This document shows positions 8,671-18,100 of a DNA stretch of 64,000 bases, in pieces (position 1 is the first letter of the stretch; each line of letters begins with the position of its first letter). This DNA is from JAMXLO01 sp036265005 (GTDB lineage Bacteria; Pseudomonadota; Alphaproteobacteria; Acetobacterales; Acetobacteraceae): contig DATAPW010000081.1 in the NCBI GenBank assembly GCA_036265005.1, positions 1 to 64,000 on the forward strand, in the 5' to 3' direction. The notes under the pieces were generated by a model. The model saw only the letters and a list, made by a program, of their open reading frames with translations, was not told the origin of the DNA and ran no database searches. A program made the translations under genes and the position numbers.

Positions 8671-9258
8671 ATGACGCTCGACGCCTCCGGGCACGACCTG
8701 CTGTTCCGCGAAGCACGGTCCCACAACAAGTTCACCGACGAGCCGGTCTCGGACGAGGAATTGCGGGCGCTGTACGACCTGCTGCGGATGGGCCCGACTT
8801 CGGCGAACTGCTCGCCGGCGCGTTTCCTGTTCCTGCGGACGCCTGAGGCGAAGCAGAAGCTGGCGCCGGCGCTGTCGAGCGGCAACCTGGAGAAGACCAT
8901 GGCCGCGCCGGTGACGGCGATCGTGGCCTACGACCCGAAATTCTACGAGAAGCTGCCGCAACTCTTCCCGCACAACCCGGACGCCCAGTCCTGGTTCACC
9001 ACCAACGATTCGCTGGCGGCCACCACGGCGTTCCGCAACGGCACGCTGCAGGGTGCCTACCTGATCGTGGCGGCACGTGCGGTGGGCCTGGATATCGGCG
9101 CGATGTCCGGTTTCGATAATGCCAAGGTGGACGAGGCGTTCCTGGCCGACCGCGGCTGGCGCTCCAACTTCCTGTGCAATATCGGCCATGGCGATCCCGC
9201 CGGGCTGTTCGGCCGCTCGCCGCGGCTGTCGTTCGACGAGGCCTGCGTGCTGCTGTAG
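8671..9258 (+). CDS. malonic semialdehyde reductase-type nitroreductase (RutE/HadB group)
   Basis: A 195-residue FMN-binding nitroreductase-fold protein of the malonic-semialdehyde-reductase group. The N-terminal EARSHNKFTDEPVSDEELRALYDLLRMGPTSANCSPARF and the GAYLIVAARAVGLDIGAMSGFDN segment are typical of it. The family reduces 3-oxopropanoate or related aldehydes and quinones with NAD(P)H. The ATG at 8671 has AAGGAGAG nine bases upstream; longer frames would run into the NifU gene. No other pyrimidine-degradation (rut) genes are present, so the physiological substrate is open. Confidence 0.9.
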   Translation: MTLDASGHDLLFREARSHNKFTDEPVSDEELRALYDLLRMGPTSANCSPARFLFLRTPEAKQKLAPALSSGNLEKTMAAPVTAIVAYDPKFYEKLPQLFPHNPDAQSWFTTNDSLAATTAFRNGTLQGAYLIVAARAVGLDIGAMSGFDNAKVDEAFLADRGWRSNFLCNIGHGDPAGLFGRSPRLSFDEACVLL

Positions 9259-9285
9259 GGCGGCGCTCCGTCGTATAACGCCGCC

Positions 9286-9945
9286 ATGCGAATCCTGGCC
9301 TTGGACGCTGCGCTGGCGCGCTGCGCGGCAGCTGTCGTCATCGACCGGCAGGTGGTTGCCGCGCGCCAGGCCGACACCGCGCGCGGCCACGCCGCGTTGC
9401 TGCCGGTGATGGCGCGCGAGGTGCTGGACGAGGCGGCGCTCGGTGCGGCGGAACTCGACCTGGTGGCGGTCACCGTCGGACCGGGCAGCTTCACCGGCAT
9501 CCGGGCGGGGCTGGCGCTGGCGCACGGCATCGCGCTCGCCGCCGGCGTGCCGGTGGTGGGTGTCACGGTCGGCGAGGCGCTCGCCGAATCGCTGCCGCAT
9601 CTCGGCGATCGGCAGCTTTGGTCGGCGATCGACAGCAGGCGCGGACGGGTGTTCCTGGAACGCGATGGCGTCGTCGCTGCGGTTGTTCTCGATGCCATTC
9701 CGGCGCCCGACGGCAAGGTGGCGGTGGCGGGTGATGCGGCGGCCTCGGTTGCCGCCCGGCTGGCCGCGCGCGATGTCGATGTCATGCTGACCGACGCCCG
9801 CCTGCCTTTGGTGCGGCATGTCGCCGTGGTCGCCGAGCAGAGGCTCAACGGCATGCTGCGGCCGCTGCAGGCGCAACCGCTCTACGTCGATCCGCCTGAG
9901 GCGCGGCTGCCCGCCGGCGGGTTGCGACCGCCGCCGACCGGATGA
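9286..9945 (+). CDS. tsaB: tRNA threonylcarbamoyladenosine biosynthesis protein TsaB
   Basis: A 219-residue TsaB of the ASKHA fold. It pairs with TsaD and TsaE to transfer threonylcarbamoyl from TC-AMP to A37 of ANN-decoding tRNAs. Visible signatures are the first strand MRILALDAALARCAAAV and the hallmark VGPGSFTGIRAGLALAHG at about residues 64-81, which builds the TsaD interface. Length is normal. Its stop overlaps the start of rimI (ATGA), a very common pairing in proteobacteria. The modification meets that made by MtaB, encoded at 35-36 kb, which methylthiolates the same base. Confidence 0.95.
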   Translation: MRILALDAALARCAAAVVIDRQVVAARQADTARGHAALLPVMAREVLDEAALGAAELDLVAVTVGPGSFTGIRAGLALAHGIALAAGVPVVGVTVGEALAESLPHLGDRQLWSAIDSRRGRVFLERDGVVAAVVLDAIPAPDGKVAVAGDAAASVAARLAARDVDVMLTDARLPLVRHVAVVAEQRLNGMLRPLQAQPLYVDPPEARLPAGGLRPPPTG

Positions 9946-10376
9946 CCGCCACGATCCGGCAGGCCGCGCAGGCGCATGCAGCAGCGCTTGCCGCGATCCA
10001 CGCGATGGCATTCCCGCCTGCCGAAGCCTGGGGCGCCGATGCGATCTCCCTTCAGCTCGCGTTGCCCGGCGCGTTCGGTTTGATCGATGAACGCGGCGGC
10101 ATGCTGCTCGGCCGTGTCACCGCGGACGAGGCGGAGGTGCTGACCCTGGGCGTCGCGCCGGAGGTGCGTCGGCAGGGCATTGCGGCGGACCTGCTGCGAG
10201 CGGCGATTGCCGAAATCCGCGCGCGCGGCGGCACTGCGGTGTTCCTCGAGGTTGCCACCGGCAATACGGCGGCGCGGGCGCTTTATAAGAAATTCGAATA
10301 TATCGAGGTCGGCCGGCGCCGCCATTACTATGCCGACGGCAGTGATGCGGTGGTATTACGAATGAATCTCTTGTGA
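9942..10376 (+). CDS. rimI: ribosomal protein S18-alanine N-acetyltransferase RimI
   Basis: A 144-residue GNAT acyltransferase. The acetyl-CoA pyrophosphate loop is VAPEVRRQGIAADLLRAAI (about residues 70-88), and the NTAARALYKKFEYIEVGRRRHYY segment near 109 is the RimI C-terminal motif. It is predicted to acetylate the N-terminal alanine of S18, and possibly other proteins. It overlaps tsaB by four bases, so translational coupling is likely. It could be a broader protein N-acetyltransferase, but the tsaB linkage favours RimI. Confidence 0.92.
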   Translation: MTATIRQAAQAHAAALAAIHAMAFPPAEAWGADAISLQLALPGAFGLIDERGGMLLGRVTADEAEVLTLGVAPEVRRQGIAADLLRAAIAEIRARGGTAVFLEVATGNTAARALYKKFEYIEVGRRRHYYADGSDAVVLRMNLL

Positions 10377-10402
10377 CGCGACGGGTGCGTTCGGCCGGAC
10401 GA

Positions 10403-10497
10403 TGGGTTTCGCTGCGCACTACCCATCCTGCGCGTCATGGCCGATCCTTGGGGCCGATCTTTGGGATTGCAGGACGCGCAGGGCGCAGCGAAACCCA
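10403..10497. repeat. 15-bp inverted repeat, dispersed intergenic element
   Basis: TGGGTTTCGCTGCGC (10403-10417) and its exact complement GCGCAGCGAAACCCA (10483-10497) flank 65 bases between the converging rimI and tusA-family genes. The same 15-mer occurs again at 29545-29559 between two other converging genes. This looks like a dispersed palindromic (REP-like) element; it may also serve as a bidirectional terminator stem. Confidence 0.6.
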
Positions 10498-10523
10498 CAG
10501 CCCCGCGCCGAACTTTACCGAGA

Positions 10524-10769
10524 TCAGCCGCCGCGCCGCAGCAGGAGTGTCGTGACGCCGTCCGCGGCGGTTTCCTGTGACAGTACCTCGTGGCCCTGCT
10601 CACGTGCTGTGCGCGGCACGTTGCGCACCGGTTCATCGCCGCGCAGCCTCACCAGCAGCGTCTGCCCCGGCGTCATGCGGTCCAGCGCAAGTCTGGTGCG
10701 CACAAAGGTCATAGGACAGACTTCACTGGTTATGTCCAATTCCTGATCGGCAGCTTGCTTGTTTGTCAT
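10524..10769 (-). CDS. TusA-family sulfurtransferase
   Basis: An 81-residue TusA-like protein. The family carries persulfide sulfur on a conserved cysteine for tRNA thiolation, molybdenum cofactor or sulfur oxidation. The CP motif is present (LDITSEVCPMTFVRTRLALD, Cys18), followed by the two-layer sandwich and the final strand TTLLLRRGG. I chose ATG 10769 for its family-like length; an in-frame ATG at 10805 would add 12 residues. It is transcribed away from mucR, sharing a roughly 100-base AT-richer intergenic region. Confidence 0.85.
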   Translation of the reverse strand: MTNKQAADQELDITSEVCPMTFVRTRLALDRMTPGQTLLVRLRGDEPVRNVPRTAREQGHEVLSQETAADGVTTLLLRRGG

Positions 10770-10865
10770 GTTACTGAACAGCTTCTTGTCCTGCCAAATA
10801 TCCATTGCGAAACGGCCAGGCCCGATCCTATATGGCGACAGTCGTTCGCCGTGAAAGGACCTGCA

Positions 10866-11282
10866 ATGCCCGAGGAAACGCCAACCGCCAACGTTCTGGG
10901 ACTGACGGCGCAAATCGTCTCGGCGCATGTATCAAACAATTCAGTTTCTCCCGATGCACTGCCGTCCTTGATTCAGGAAGTTTACAAGACGCTGTCTGGC
11001 GTGGGCAAGGAACCGGCACAGGCGGATCGGCCACAACCTGCCGTCCCGGTGAAGAAATCAGTGTTCGCCGACCACATTGTCTGTCTCGAGGACGGCAAGA
11101 AGCTGAAGATGCTGAAACGCCATCTGAAGACCGCGTACAACCTGACGCCGGAGCAGTATCGCGAGCGCTGGGGTCTGGGAGCGGATTACCCTATGGTGGC
11201 GCCGGCCTACGCCAAGCACCGCTCCTCCCTGGCCAAGAAGATCGGGCTCGGCACCAGGCCCCGCGGCGGCTCGCGGCGGTAG
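10866..11282 (+). CDS. mucR: MucR/Ros-family zinc-finger transcriptional regulator
   Basis: A 138-residue MucR/Ros regulator, a global repressor and H-NS-like DNA binder in alphaproteobacteria that often controls exopolysaccharide, motility and surface proteins. The zinc finger is CLEDGKKLKMLKRHLKTAYN: one visible Cys with downstream histidine ligands, as in MucR orthologues. The N-terminal oligomerisation part precedes it, and the SLAKKIGLG tail is typical. The start with GAAAGGA nine bases upstream was preferred over longer frames. It might regulate the large surface-protein operon 2 kb downstream (inference only). Confidence 0.93.
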   Translation: MPEETPTANVLGLTAQIVSAHVSNNSVSPDALPSLIQEVYKTLSGVGKEPAQADRPQPAVPVKKSVFADHIVCLEDGKKLKMLKRHLKTAYNLTPEQYRERWGLGADYPMVAPAYAKHRSSLAKKIGLGTRPRGGSRR

Positions 11283-11454
11283 CGCCCGGCGGGCCAGCAT
11301 GTCGCCGGCGCGTCACATTGGACAGCGCCGACCCTGATCGGCTACGCCGATGCATGTCGATGGCCTCCGCCGTCATCCCACGGACCTTTCCGGGGGGAGC
11401 TTGGGGGCTGGCCTGGGGTGACCGGGCCGGACTGGGTTGATCGCAAGGGATCCG

Positions 11455-11994
11455 ATGGAATCGCGCATCGAGCGCCTGTGCGTCGAACGGGGCCTCAAGA
11501 TGACCGGGCAGCGTCGTGTCATTGCCCGGGTCCTCTCCGACGCGTCCGATCATCCGGATGTCGAGGAACTCTACCGCCGTGCCGCTGCGCTGGATGCTCG
11601 CATCTCGATCGCCACGGTGTACCGCACAGTGCGGCTGCTCGAGGAGAAGGGCATCCTCGAACGGCGCGATTTCGGCGGCGGCCGCGCCCGCTACGAGCCG
11701 ACCGAGCATGGCCATCATTACCACCTGATCGACGTCGATACCGGCAAGGTGCTGGAGTTCCAGGATCCGGACTACGAGCGGCTGATGCAGACGATGGCAG
11801 AGCGTCTCGGCTTTGACTTGGTTTCGCTGCGGCTCGAGCTGTTCGGCCGGCGCCGTGAACCGGTGCGCGACAAGCCGACGCGGCAGCAGGCGACGCGGCG
11901 AACCGCCGGACCGGCCCCGGAGCCCGAATCGGCCCGGGTCGAGGCAGCTTCCAACACTGAATCGGCTATGGTGCAGGGAAGGGCGGCGCGATGA
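11455..11994 (+). CDS. fur: Fur-family ferric uptake regulator
   Basis: A 179-residue Fur-type repressor with winged helix at residues 1-85 (RGLKMTGQRRVIARVLSD, then ISIATVYRTVRLLEEKGIL) and a metal-binding dimerisation domain (HGHHYHLIDVDTGKVLEF). The two CxxC structural-zinc pairs of E. coli Fur are missing (LIDVDTGK instead of LICLDCGK), as in several alphaproteobacterial Fur/Irr-type proteins. After about residue 135 there is a basic, then Pro/Glu-rich extension with no obvious fold. ATG 11455 has AAGGGA eight bases upstream. Its stop overlaps the olsB start (ATGA). Confidence 0.88.
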   Translation: MESRIERLCVERGLKMTGQRRVIARVLSDASDHPDVEELYRRAAALDARISIATVYRTVRLLEEKGILERRDFGGGRARYEPTEHGHHYHLIDVDTGKVLEFQDPDYERLMQTMAERLGFDLVSLRLELFGRRREPVRDKPTRQQATRRTAGPAPEPESARVEAASNTESAMVQGRAAR

Positions 11995-12860
11995 CAGTCG
12001 AGCAGAGGTTTGCCCCATCCAGGCCCCCCGACCTGCCGTTCCCGGAACTCCGCGCCGGCAATCTCGGCGTGCGAATCGCCTGCACATCCGCCGAAATCGA
12101 TGCCGTGCAGGCGCTGCGCTATCGGGTATTCTACCAGGAGATGGGCGCCCAGGCCGATGCACCGACTGCCGCAAGCCGGCGCGATCGCGATGCCTACGAT
12201 GCAGTGGCCGACCATCTGCTGGTGGTCGACCACGCAATCGGCGCCGGCGCGGAAGGCGTGGTCGGCACCTACCGGCTGATCCAGCGGGAAGCCGCCGGCA
12301 AGCTCGGGCGGTTCTACTCGGCTGACGAGTACGACATCTCGCCCATCGTCAATTTCCCCGGCCGCGTGCTGGAACTCGGGCGCTCCTGTGTCGACGGCGC
12401 CTATCGCGGGCGGGTGGCCATGCAGTTGCTGTGGCGTGGCATCGCGGCGTACGTGTTCCACTATCGGATCGACCTGATGTTCGGCTGCGCCAGCCTGCAC
12501 GGCACCGATCCGGATGCGCTGGCCGCCGACCTGACCTACCTTTACTACAATCACCTCGCGCCGCCGGCGCTGCGTCCGCGCGCGCTGCCCCACCGCTATG
12601 TGGACATGCGGCGGATGCTGCCCGGCATGCTGGATGCCAAGCGCGTGCAGGCGCAGTTGCCGCCCTTGATCAAGGGGTATCTGCGCCTGGGCGGATTCGT
12701 CGGCGACGGTGCGGTGATCGATCGGCAGTTCAATACCACCGATGTGGCCGTGGTGGTGAAGACCGACCTGGTCACCGATAAATACTATCGTCACTACGAA
12801 CGTCAGTTGCGCGACGCGCTCGACTGGGCGCCCGATCTGCACCGCCAGGCGCAGGCCTGA
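11991..12860 (+). CDS. olsB: ornithine-lipid N-acyltransferase OlsB-like (GNAT, hemolysin-like)
   Basis: A 289-residue acyl-ACP-dependent GNAT-like acyltransferase of the OlsB group, which makes lyso-ornithine lipid, a phosphorus-free membrane lipid. Motifs: QALRYRVFYQEMGA near residue 40, DHLLVVD, VVGTYRLIQ, ELGRSCVDGAYRGRVAMQLLWRGIAAYV and FGCASLHGTDP near 164, all characteristic. The C-terminal VKGYLRLGG-type segment is also present (IKGYLRLGG). It is coupled to fur by a four-base overlap, so expression may be tied to iron status. The O-acyltransferase OlsA is not in the window. Confidence 0.85.
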   Translation: MTVEQRFAPSRPPDLPFPELRAGNLGVRIACTSAEIDAVQALRYRVFYQEMGAQADAPTAASRRDRDAYDAVADHLLVVDHAIGAGAEGVVGTYRLIQREAAGKLGRFYSADEYDISPIVNFPGRVLELGRSCVDGAYRGRVAMQLLWRGIAAYVFHYRIDLMFGCASLHGTDPDALAADLTYLYYNHLAPPALRPRALPHRYVDMRRMLPGMLDAKRVQAQLPPLIKGYLRLGGFVGDGAVIDRQFNTTDVAVVVKTDLVTDKYYRHYERQLRDALDWAPDLHRQAQA

Positions 12861-13398
12861 GGGCTCTGTCGTTCCGGCGACGGTGGCGATAATCTCTGCT
12901 GACGCGAATTGCAGCGCGAGCGCGAGCGCTGATCCCGGCCTGCGTCTGATATCAGGCGCCGCTGAGTGCGCCTCGTTCCGTCATGGCCGGGGCCATCCAC
13001 GTCTGGCCCGCTGCAACGAAAGACACGGATCGGCGGGCGCAAACCCCGGCCATGACGATCCTGGTCGCGGTCACTGTGGGTCGGAAACTTTATCAGCAGG
13101 CCGGCGTCGGATCAGGTCGCCGGATGCAGCGCAACGATATCCTGCAATCAGCGCGTCAGCGGCGGAATCCTGCCGGATTCGTTGTCTAATCGGCGTCAAG
13201 ATTTGATCACGGAAAGTTTCCACCGAAGATCGGAAATCGCGTAAGGATACAACTGCCACTCATTGACGCAACTGCAACGGTTCACGAAGCTGTGTCCGGA
13301 GCGCTCCTCCGGATCGCGGCGGGACAGAAGGCTAAAACGTGGACCTTGGGGAAATCGGCCCTCGCTGGAGCCGGGAAACGGAGTTTACCGCGCGCGCC
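12861..13398. other. intergenic region before the two-partner secretion operon
   Basis: About 540 bases with no credible gene. It contains a REP-like pair of 13-bp arms (listed separately) in its first third. The last 200 bases are slightly AT-richer and should hold the promoter of the secretion operon, but I see no close match to -35/-10 consensus. An in-frame GTG at 13339 could extend the downstream gene by 20 residues. Confidence 0.5.
12980..13056. repeat. REP-like inverted repeat (GTCATGGCCGGGG family)
   Basis: GTCATGGCCGGGG (12980-12992) and its exact complement CCCCGGCCATGAC (13044-13056) are separated by 51 bases. The same core occurs in the two elements around 46.2 and 47.5 kb, so this is one family of dispersed palindromes in intergenic DNA. 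Confidence 0.65.
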
Positions 13399-15141
13399 AT
13401 GCGAGCTTTCACCGCCATGCTGATGATGGCTGGTGGAGTCCTGGCGGCCACCGGCGCGGTGGCACAGGCGCCTCCGGTGAGCAATCCGGTGCCGCAAGGA
13501 TCGCCGGTCCAGCGCATCCTGCCGTCCGCCCCGCCATCGGTCGCGCCCGGCACGGTCATTCCGCCGCCATCGGCGCCTGCAGCCGAAGTGCCGAACCGGC
13601 CGGTGCGCGTGAGCAACATCGAGATCGAGGGCGTCACCGCCTACCAGCAGGCGGAGATCGCGCCGCTCACCGCCGGCCTGATCGGCCCGGCGGTGGCGCT
13701 GCCGCAGATCGATGCAGCCCGTCAGGCCATTCTGCAGCGTTATCGCAGCGACGGCTATGTGCTCACCACGGTATCGGTCAATCTCGACGGCAACGGTCGC
13801 CTGCGCTTCGTTGTCACCGAAGGCCACATCGCCAGCGTCAAGCTCGATGGCGACATCGGTCCCGCCGGCACGCAGGTGCTGCGCTTCCTCAACCGGCTCA
13901 CCGAAAAGCAGCCGATCGATTCGGTCACGCTGGAGCGCTATCTGCTGCTGGCGCAGGACGTGCCGGGCGTGTCGCTGCGCGCCGTGCTGGAGCCCTCGTC
14001 CGACCAGCCGGGTGCGCTGAACCTGATCGCCCAGGTCAGCCGCAAGGAGGTCTCCGGCCTCGCCACGATCGATAACCGCGCGTTCAACGAAACCGGGCCG
14101 GTCGAGATGCTCGGCCTGCTGGACTTCAACAGCTTCACGTCGTTGGGCGAGAAGACCGAGGTTTCGTACTACCACAGCTTGCCCAACAGCCAGAATTTCG
14201 GCCAGGCCTCGACCGAGGTGTTCATCGGCGCTTCCGGCCTGAAGGGACGCATCTACGGCGGCTACGGCACGACCGTGCCGACCGGCAGCCTGGGACAGAC
14301 CGGCTACAACGGCACCACCACGGTGTTCGGCAGCCTGTTGTCCTACCCGGTGATCCGCTCGCGGCAGCAGACGCTGAACGTCCTGTTCGCGTTCGACGGG
14401 CTCGATTCCAACATCACCAACACCACGTCCGGGGTTCGCGCGCAGGCCAGCTTCGATTCGCTGCGCATCCTGCGCCTCGGCGAGGACTACGCGCTGTCGG
14501 ATCTGCTGCTCGGCGCGGACCGCTCGGCGGTCAATGCAGTGTCGGTGCGTCTGTCGCAGGGCATGAAGCTGCTGGGCGCCACGACGAATGGCATTTCGTC
14601 GACCTCGCCGCGGCAGAATGAACAGACCGGCTTCACCAAGATCAACTTCGAAGCCAGTCGCACGCAGACGCTGTTCACCCCGTGGGACGGCGCCAGCGTT
14701 GCGCTGATGGGCCTGGTCACCGGGCAGTGGACCAATGTCATCCTGCCGCCGGCGGAACAGTTCTACCTGGGCGGCGCGCGCTTCACCCGCGGTTATTATG
14801 CCGGCCAGGTTCCGGGCGACAAGGCGCTCGCATCAACCGTCGAACTACAGCTCAATACCGGGTTCGAGACCACAGTATTCGGCAAGTCATTGGACATCGC
14901 CGACCAATTCTACCTGTTTTATGACTGGGGCGAAACCTGGCAGAATCTCAGCACGGACCATAGCGCCATGATCAATTCGGCGGGCGGCGGCGTGCGCACG
15001 CAACTGACACGCTACGTCGAGGTCGATCTGGAAGGCCTGGCGCGCTTCAACCGATTTCCGAATGGCGGCAACTCGCCCGGCAGTGGCGTTTCGCCGCTGT
15101 ACGGCGGCGCATTCTACTGGCGGGTCCTGACGCGATTCTAA
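13399..15141 (+). CDS. ShlB/FhaC/HecB-family TpsB outer-membrane transporter
   Basis: A 580-residue TpsB transporter that exports the TpsA partner encoded next to it across the outer membrane. From the ATG at 13399 it has a clean signal peptide (MRAFTAMLMMAGGVLAATGAVAQA), a Pro-rich linker to about residue 60, a POTRA region (about 66-155, NRPVRVSNIEIEGVTAYQQAE onwards), a second POTRA-like part, then a 16-strand barrel. The loop-6 signature FTRGYYAG is present (Arg464-Gly465-Tyr466), and the protein ends in a barrel-type terminal Phe (VLTRF). A GTG at 13339 would prepend 20 charged residues and hide the signal peptide, so I did not use it. TpsA follows after 50 bases. Confidence 0.92.
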   Translation: MRAFTAMLMMAGGVLAATGAVAQAPPVSNPVPQGSPVQRILPSAPPSVAPGTVIPPPSAPAAEVPNRPVRVSNIEIEGVTAYQQAEIAPLTAGLIGPAVALPQIDAARQAILQRYRSDGYVLTTVSVNLDGNGRLRFVVTEGHIASVKLDGDIGPAGTQVLRFLNRLTEKQPIDSVTLERYLLLAQDVPGVSLRAVLEPSSDQPGALNLIAQVSRKEVSGLATIDNRAFNETGPVEMLGLLDFNSFTSLGEKTEVSYYHSLPNSQNFGQASTEVFIGASGLKGRIYGGYGTTVPTGSLGQTGYNGTTTVFGSLLSYPVIRSRQQTLNVLFAFDGLDSNITNTTSGVRAQASFDSLRILRLGEDYALSDLLLGADRSAVNAVSVRLSQGMKLLGATTNGISSTSPRQNEQTGFTKINFEASRTQTLFTPWDGASVALMGLVTGQWTNVILPPAEQFYLGGARFTRGYYAGQVPGDKALASTVELQLNTGFETTVFGKSLDIADQFYLFYDWGETWQNLSTDHSAMINSAGGGVRTQLTRYVEVDLEGLARFNRFPNGGNSPGSGVSPLYGGAFYWRVLTRF

Positions 15142-15191
15142 AGAGCACAAGGCGCGGGCATCGCAACGATGCCCGTGACGGAGGGGTGGTG

Positions 15192-18100
15192 ATGGCGAAC
15201 GCTCGACGCAAGAACGAAGTAAGGCTGCTCGGCGTCGTTCGCCGCAGGCGTTCCGCCCTGCTGATGAGCACTGCGCTGCAGGCGGGCGTGGTGCTGGTGC
15301 TGACCACGCCTGCCGGTGCACAGCCCGCATCGGGTGCACGCCCGACCGGTGGCACGGTGGTCGCGGGAACCGCGGCGATCATCCAGGGCACGAACAACAC
15401 CGCGATCAACCAGTCCACCCAACGCGCCGCCATCGATTGGAAGAGCTTCAACGTCGGCAGTCAGCAGAGCGTCACCTTCAATCAGCCGGCTCCTTCATCT
15501 GTCACGGTGAACCGCGTCACCGGCGGCGATCCGTCGCAGATCGCCGGACGCATCGATGCCAACGGCCAGGTCGTGCTGATCAACCAGTCGGGCGTCACCT
15601 TCTTCAAGGGCGCCCAGGTCAATACCAACGGGCTGATGGTCTCGGCGATCGGTGCGAGCGACCAGGCGGTGAAGAGCTTCGTCGGATCGAACACCGGCAA
15701 GCTGGCGCTCGATCAGCCCGGCAAACCGAACGCCATGGTGGACAACCGGGGCAACATCACCGTCAAGCAGGCGGGCCTCGCCGCCCTGGTGGCACCGCGC
15801 GTCGCCAACTCCGGCACGATCACCGCGCAACTCGGCCATGTCGTGCTGGCCGGCGCGAAGACCGCGACACTGGATCTGTACGGCGACGGGCTGCTGGCCC
15901 TCGACGTGACCAACCAGGTCACCCAGACGCCGCTCGACAAGAACGGCAACAGCGCGACCGCGCTGGTGACCAACTCCGGCGTCATCATCGCCGACGGCGG
16001 CACGATACAGCTCACCGCGCGTGCCGCCGATGGCGTGGTGCAGAACCTGGTCGAGGCCGGCGGCAAGATCCGCGCCGCCACCATGGGCGGCCAGACCGGC
16101 GTGGTGGCGCTGAACGGCGTCGGCGGATCGATCGTGGTGGAGGGCCAGCTTGCCGCCCCGGGCATCGCGCCTGGCACCAAGGGTGGCGACATCGAGGTCG
16201 CCACCACAGGCAATGTCGTCGTCACGCCGACCGCGCGGATCAGCGCCTCCGGCAAGGCCGGTGGCGGCACGATCGCGCTCGGCACGAACCTGGCGCGCGC
16301 CAGGGGCGGGCCGGGTGTCATGCCGACCGTGGTTGCGGCGAACACGATGATCCAGGCGGGCGCGAAGATCAGCGCAAGTGCCACCGGCAAGGGCGACGGC
16401 GGCAAGGTGACGGTGCTGTCCACCACGTCCACCCACATGGCCGGCACGATCAACGCCAAGGGCGGGACATTTGGCGGCAATGGCGGTTTTGTCGAGGTAT
16501 CGGGCGACGCCGGTTTCTCCCTGACCGGTGCAATCGATGTATCGGCGCCGCAGGGCACCATCGGCACCATCCTGCTCGATCCGGACAATCTTGAGATCAT
16601 CAACGCCGCGCCGACCGGTGGCGACCAGGATGTCAACCTCGTCGCCGGTTCCGGGACCATAACGTTCGCCGGCGCCAACACCGCGAAAAACCAGGTTTCG
16701 AACGGCGAGATCGACCTCCTCACCGGCACCATCATTCTGCAGGCCAAGACGTCGATCGTGGTGGACGTGACCACGCCGATCACGCTGCAGAACAATGCCA
16801 ACCTGGTGCTGCAGACCAATACCGGTGATATCTCAGTGGGCGGCGGCTCGCCGATCACCGCGTCGGGCACCGGCTTCATTCAGCTCGACGCCGGGCTGAC
16901 GCCGGCATCCGGCGGCAAGATCACGCTGGCCAGCGACCTGACGACCGGCGCCGGCGGATCGATCACCTTGCAGGCCGACGGCGGCGTCGCGCTCAACGGC
17001 ATCACCGTCACCACGCCGACGCTCGACATCAGCAACATCACCAGCGGCGGTGCGACACAGACCGCCGCCGGCGTACTGGCCGTGACGACATTGCAGAGCA
17101 GCGCAGGCGTGGCGGGCGACACCACGCTGATGGCGGTGGCAAACGCGGTCGGAACGATCGGCGCCTTCAACGTGACCGGCGGCAGCTTCTCGCTGGCGAA
17201 CACCTCCGCAGTCAGTGTGCCCGGCACGCTGACGGCCAGCAACAACGTCTTCCTGCAGACCACCAACGCCGGCGGCATCGCCATCACCGGTACGGTGACG
17301 GCCGGTGCCGCGGGAATCGCAGGGTTCCAGGCCGACAAGTTCAGTATCACCTCACCCGGCACGGTCACCGCCGGAACCGTCGAACTGGCGCCGAACTCCG
17401 CCGTCGCGGTGACGCTGGGCGGTGCCGGCGGGTTGTCGCTGTCGCAGGCGACCCTGTCACAGATCAAGTCCACGGTCCTGCGTCTCGGCGCCGTCACCGT
17501 GCCGGCCGGGCCACTGACGACAACGTCCAACACCATCTCGATTGCCGGCGCGATCGACCTGTCCGCCGTCGCCACCACGCTCGACCTGCAGAGCACCGGC
17601 GGCGTGCTCCAGACGGCCGGCACGCTCACCAATGTCGGCACCCTGACCGGCACCAGCACGTCGCTGGACATTACAACCGGCGGCAAGAACAACTCGATCG
17701 CGACTGTCGGCAGCTATGCCGTGACCGGCGGCGACTTCCTGCTGACCGACTCCAGTGCGATAACCGTTGGCGGCGTACTGTCCGCCACCGGCAATGTATA
17801 TCTGCAGTCGTCGAATGCCACCGGCATCACTGTTGCGGCCGCCGGCAAGGTGGCGGTCGGCTCCGGCAGCCTCGCCTCGTTCCAGGCCGACAAATTCGCC
17901 ATCACCACCGGCGGCACTGTCACCGGCGGCACGTTCGAGTACGCCCCCAACACGCCCGGCAGCAACCTCAAGCTGGGTGCCGGCGGCGCGCTGGCATCGC
18001 TCGCCGGCATCGGCACGACCAATGCGATCATCGGCGGCGTCACGCTTCCCGTCGGTCTGCCGAGCCCCGGCTTCACCATCACGGCCGGTGCGATCAACAC

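Noticed and set aside
13339..13398. GTG start adding 20 residues to TpsB
   Set aside because: The extension is charged and would put the signal peptide 20 residues inside the protein; ATG 13399 gives a normal signal peptide.
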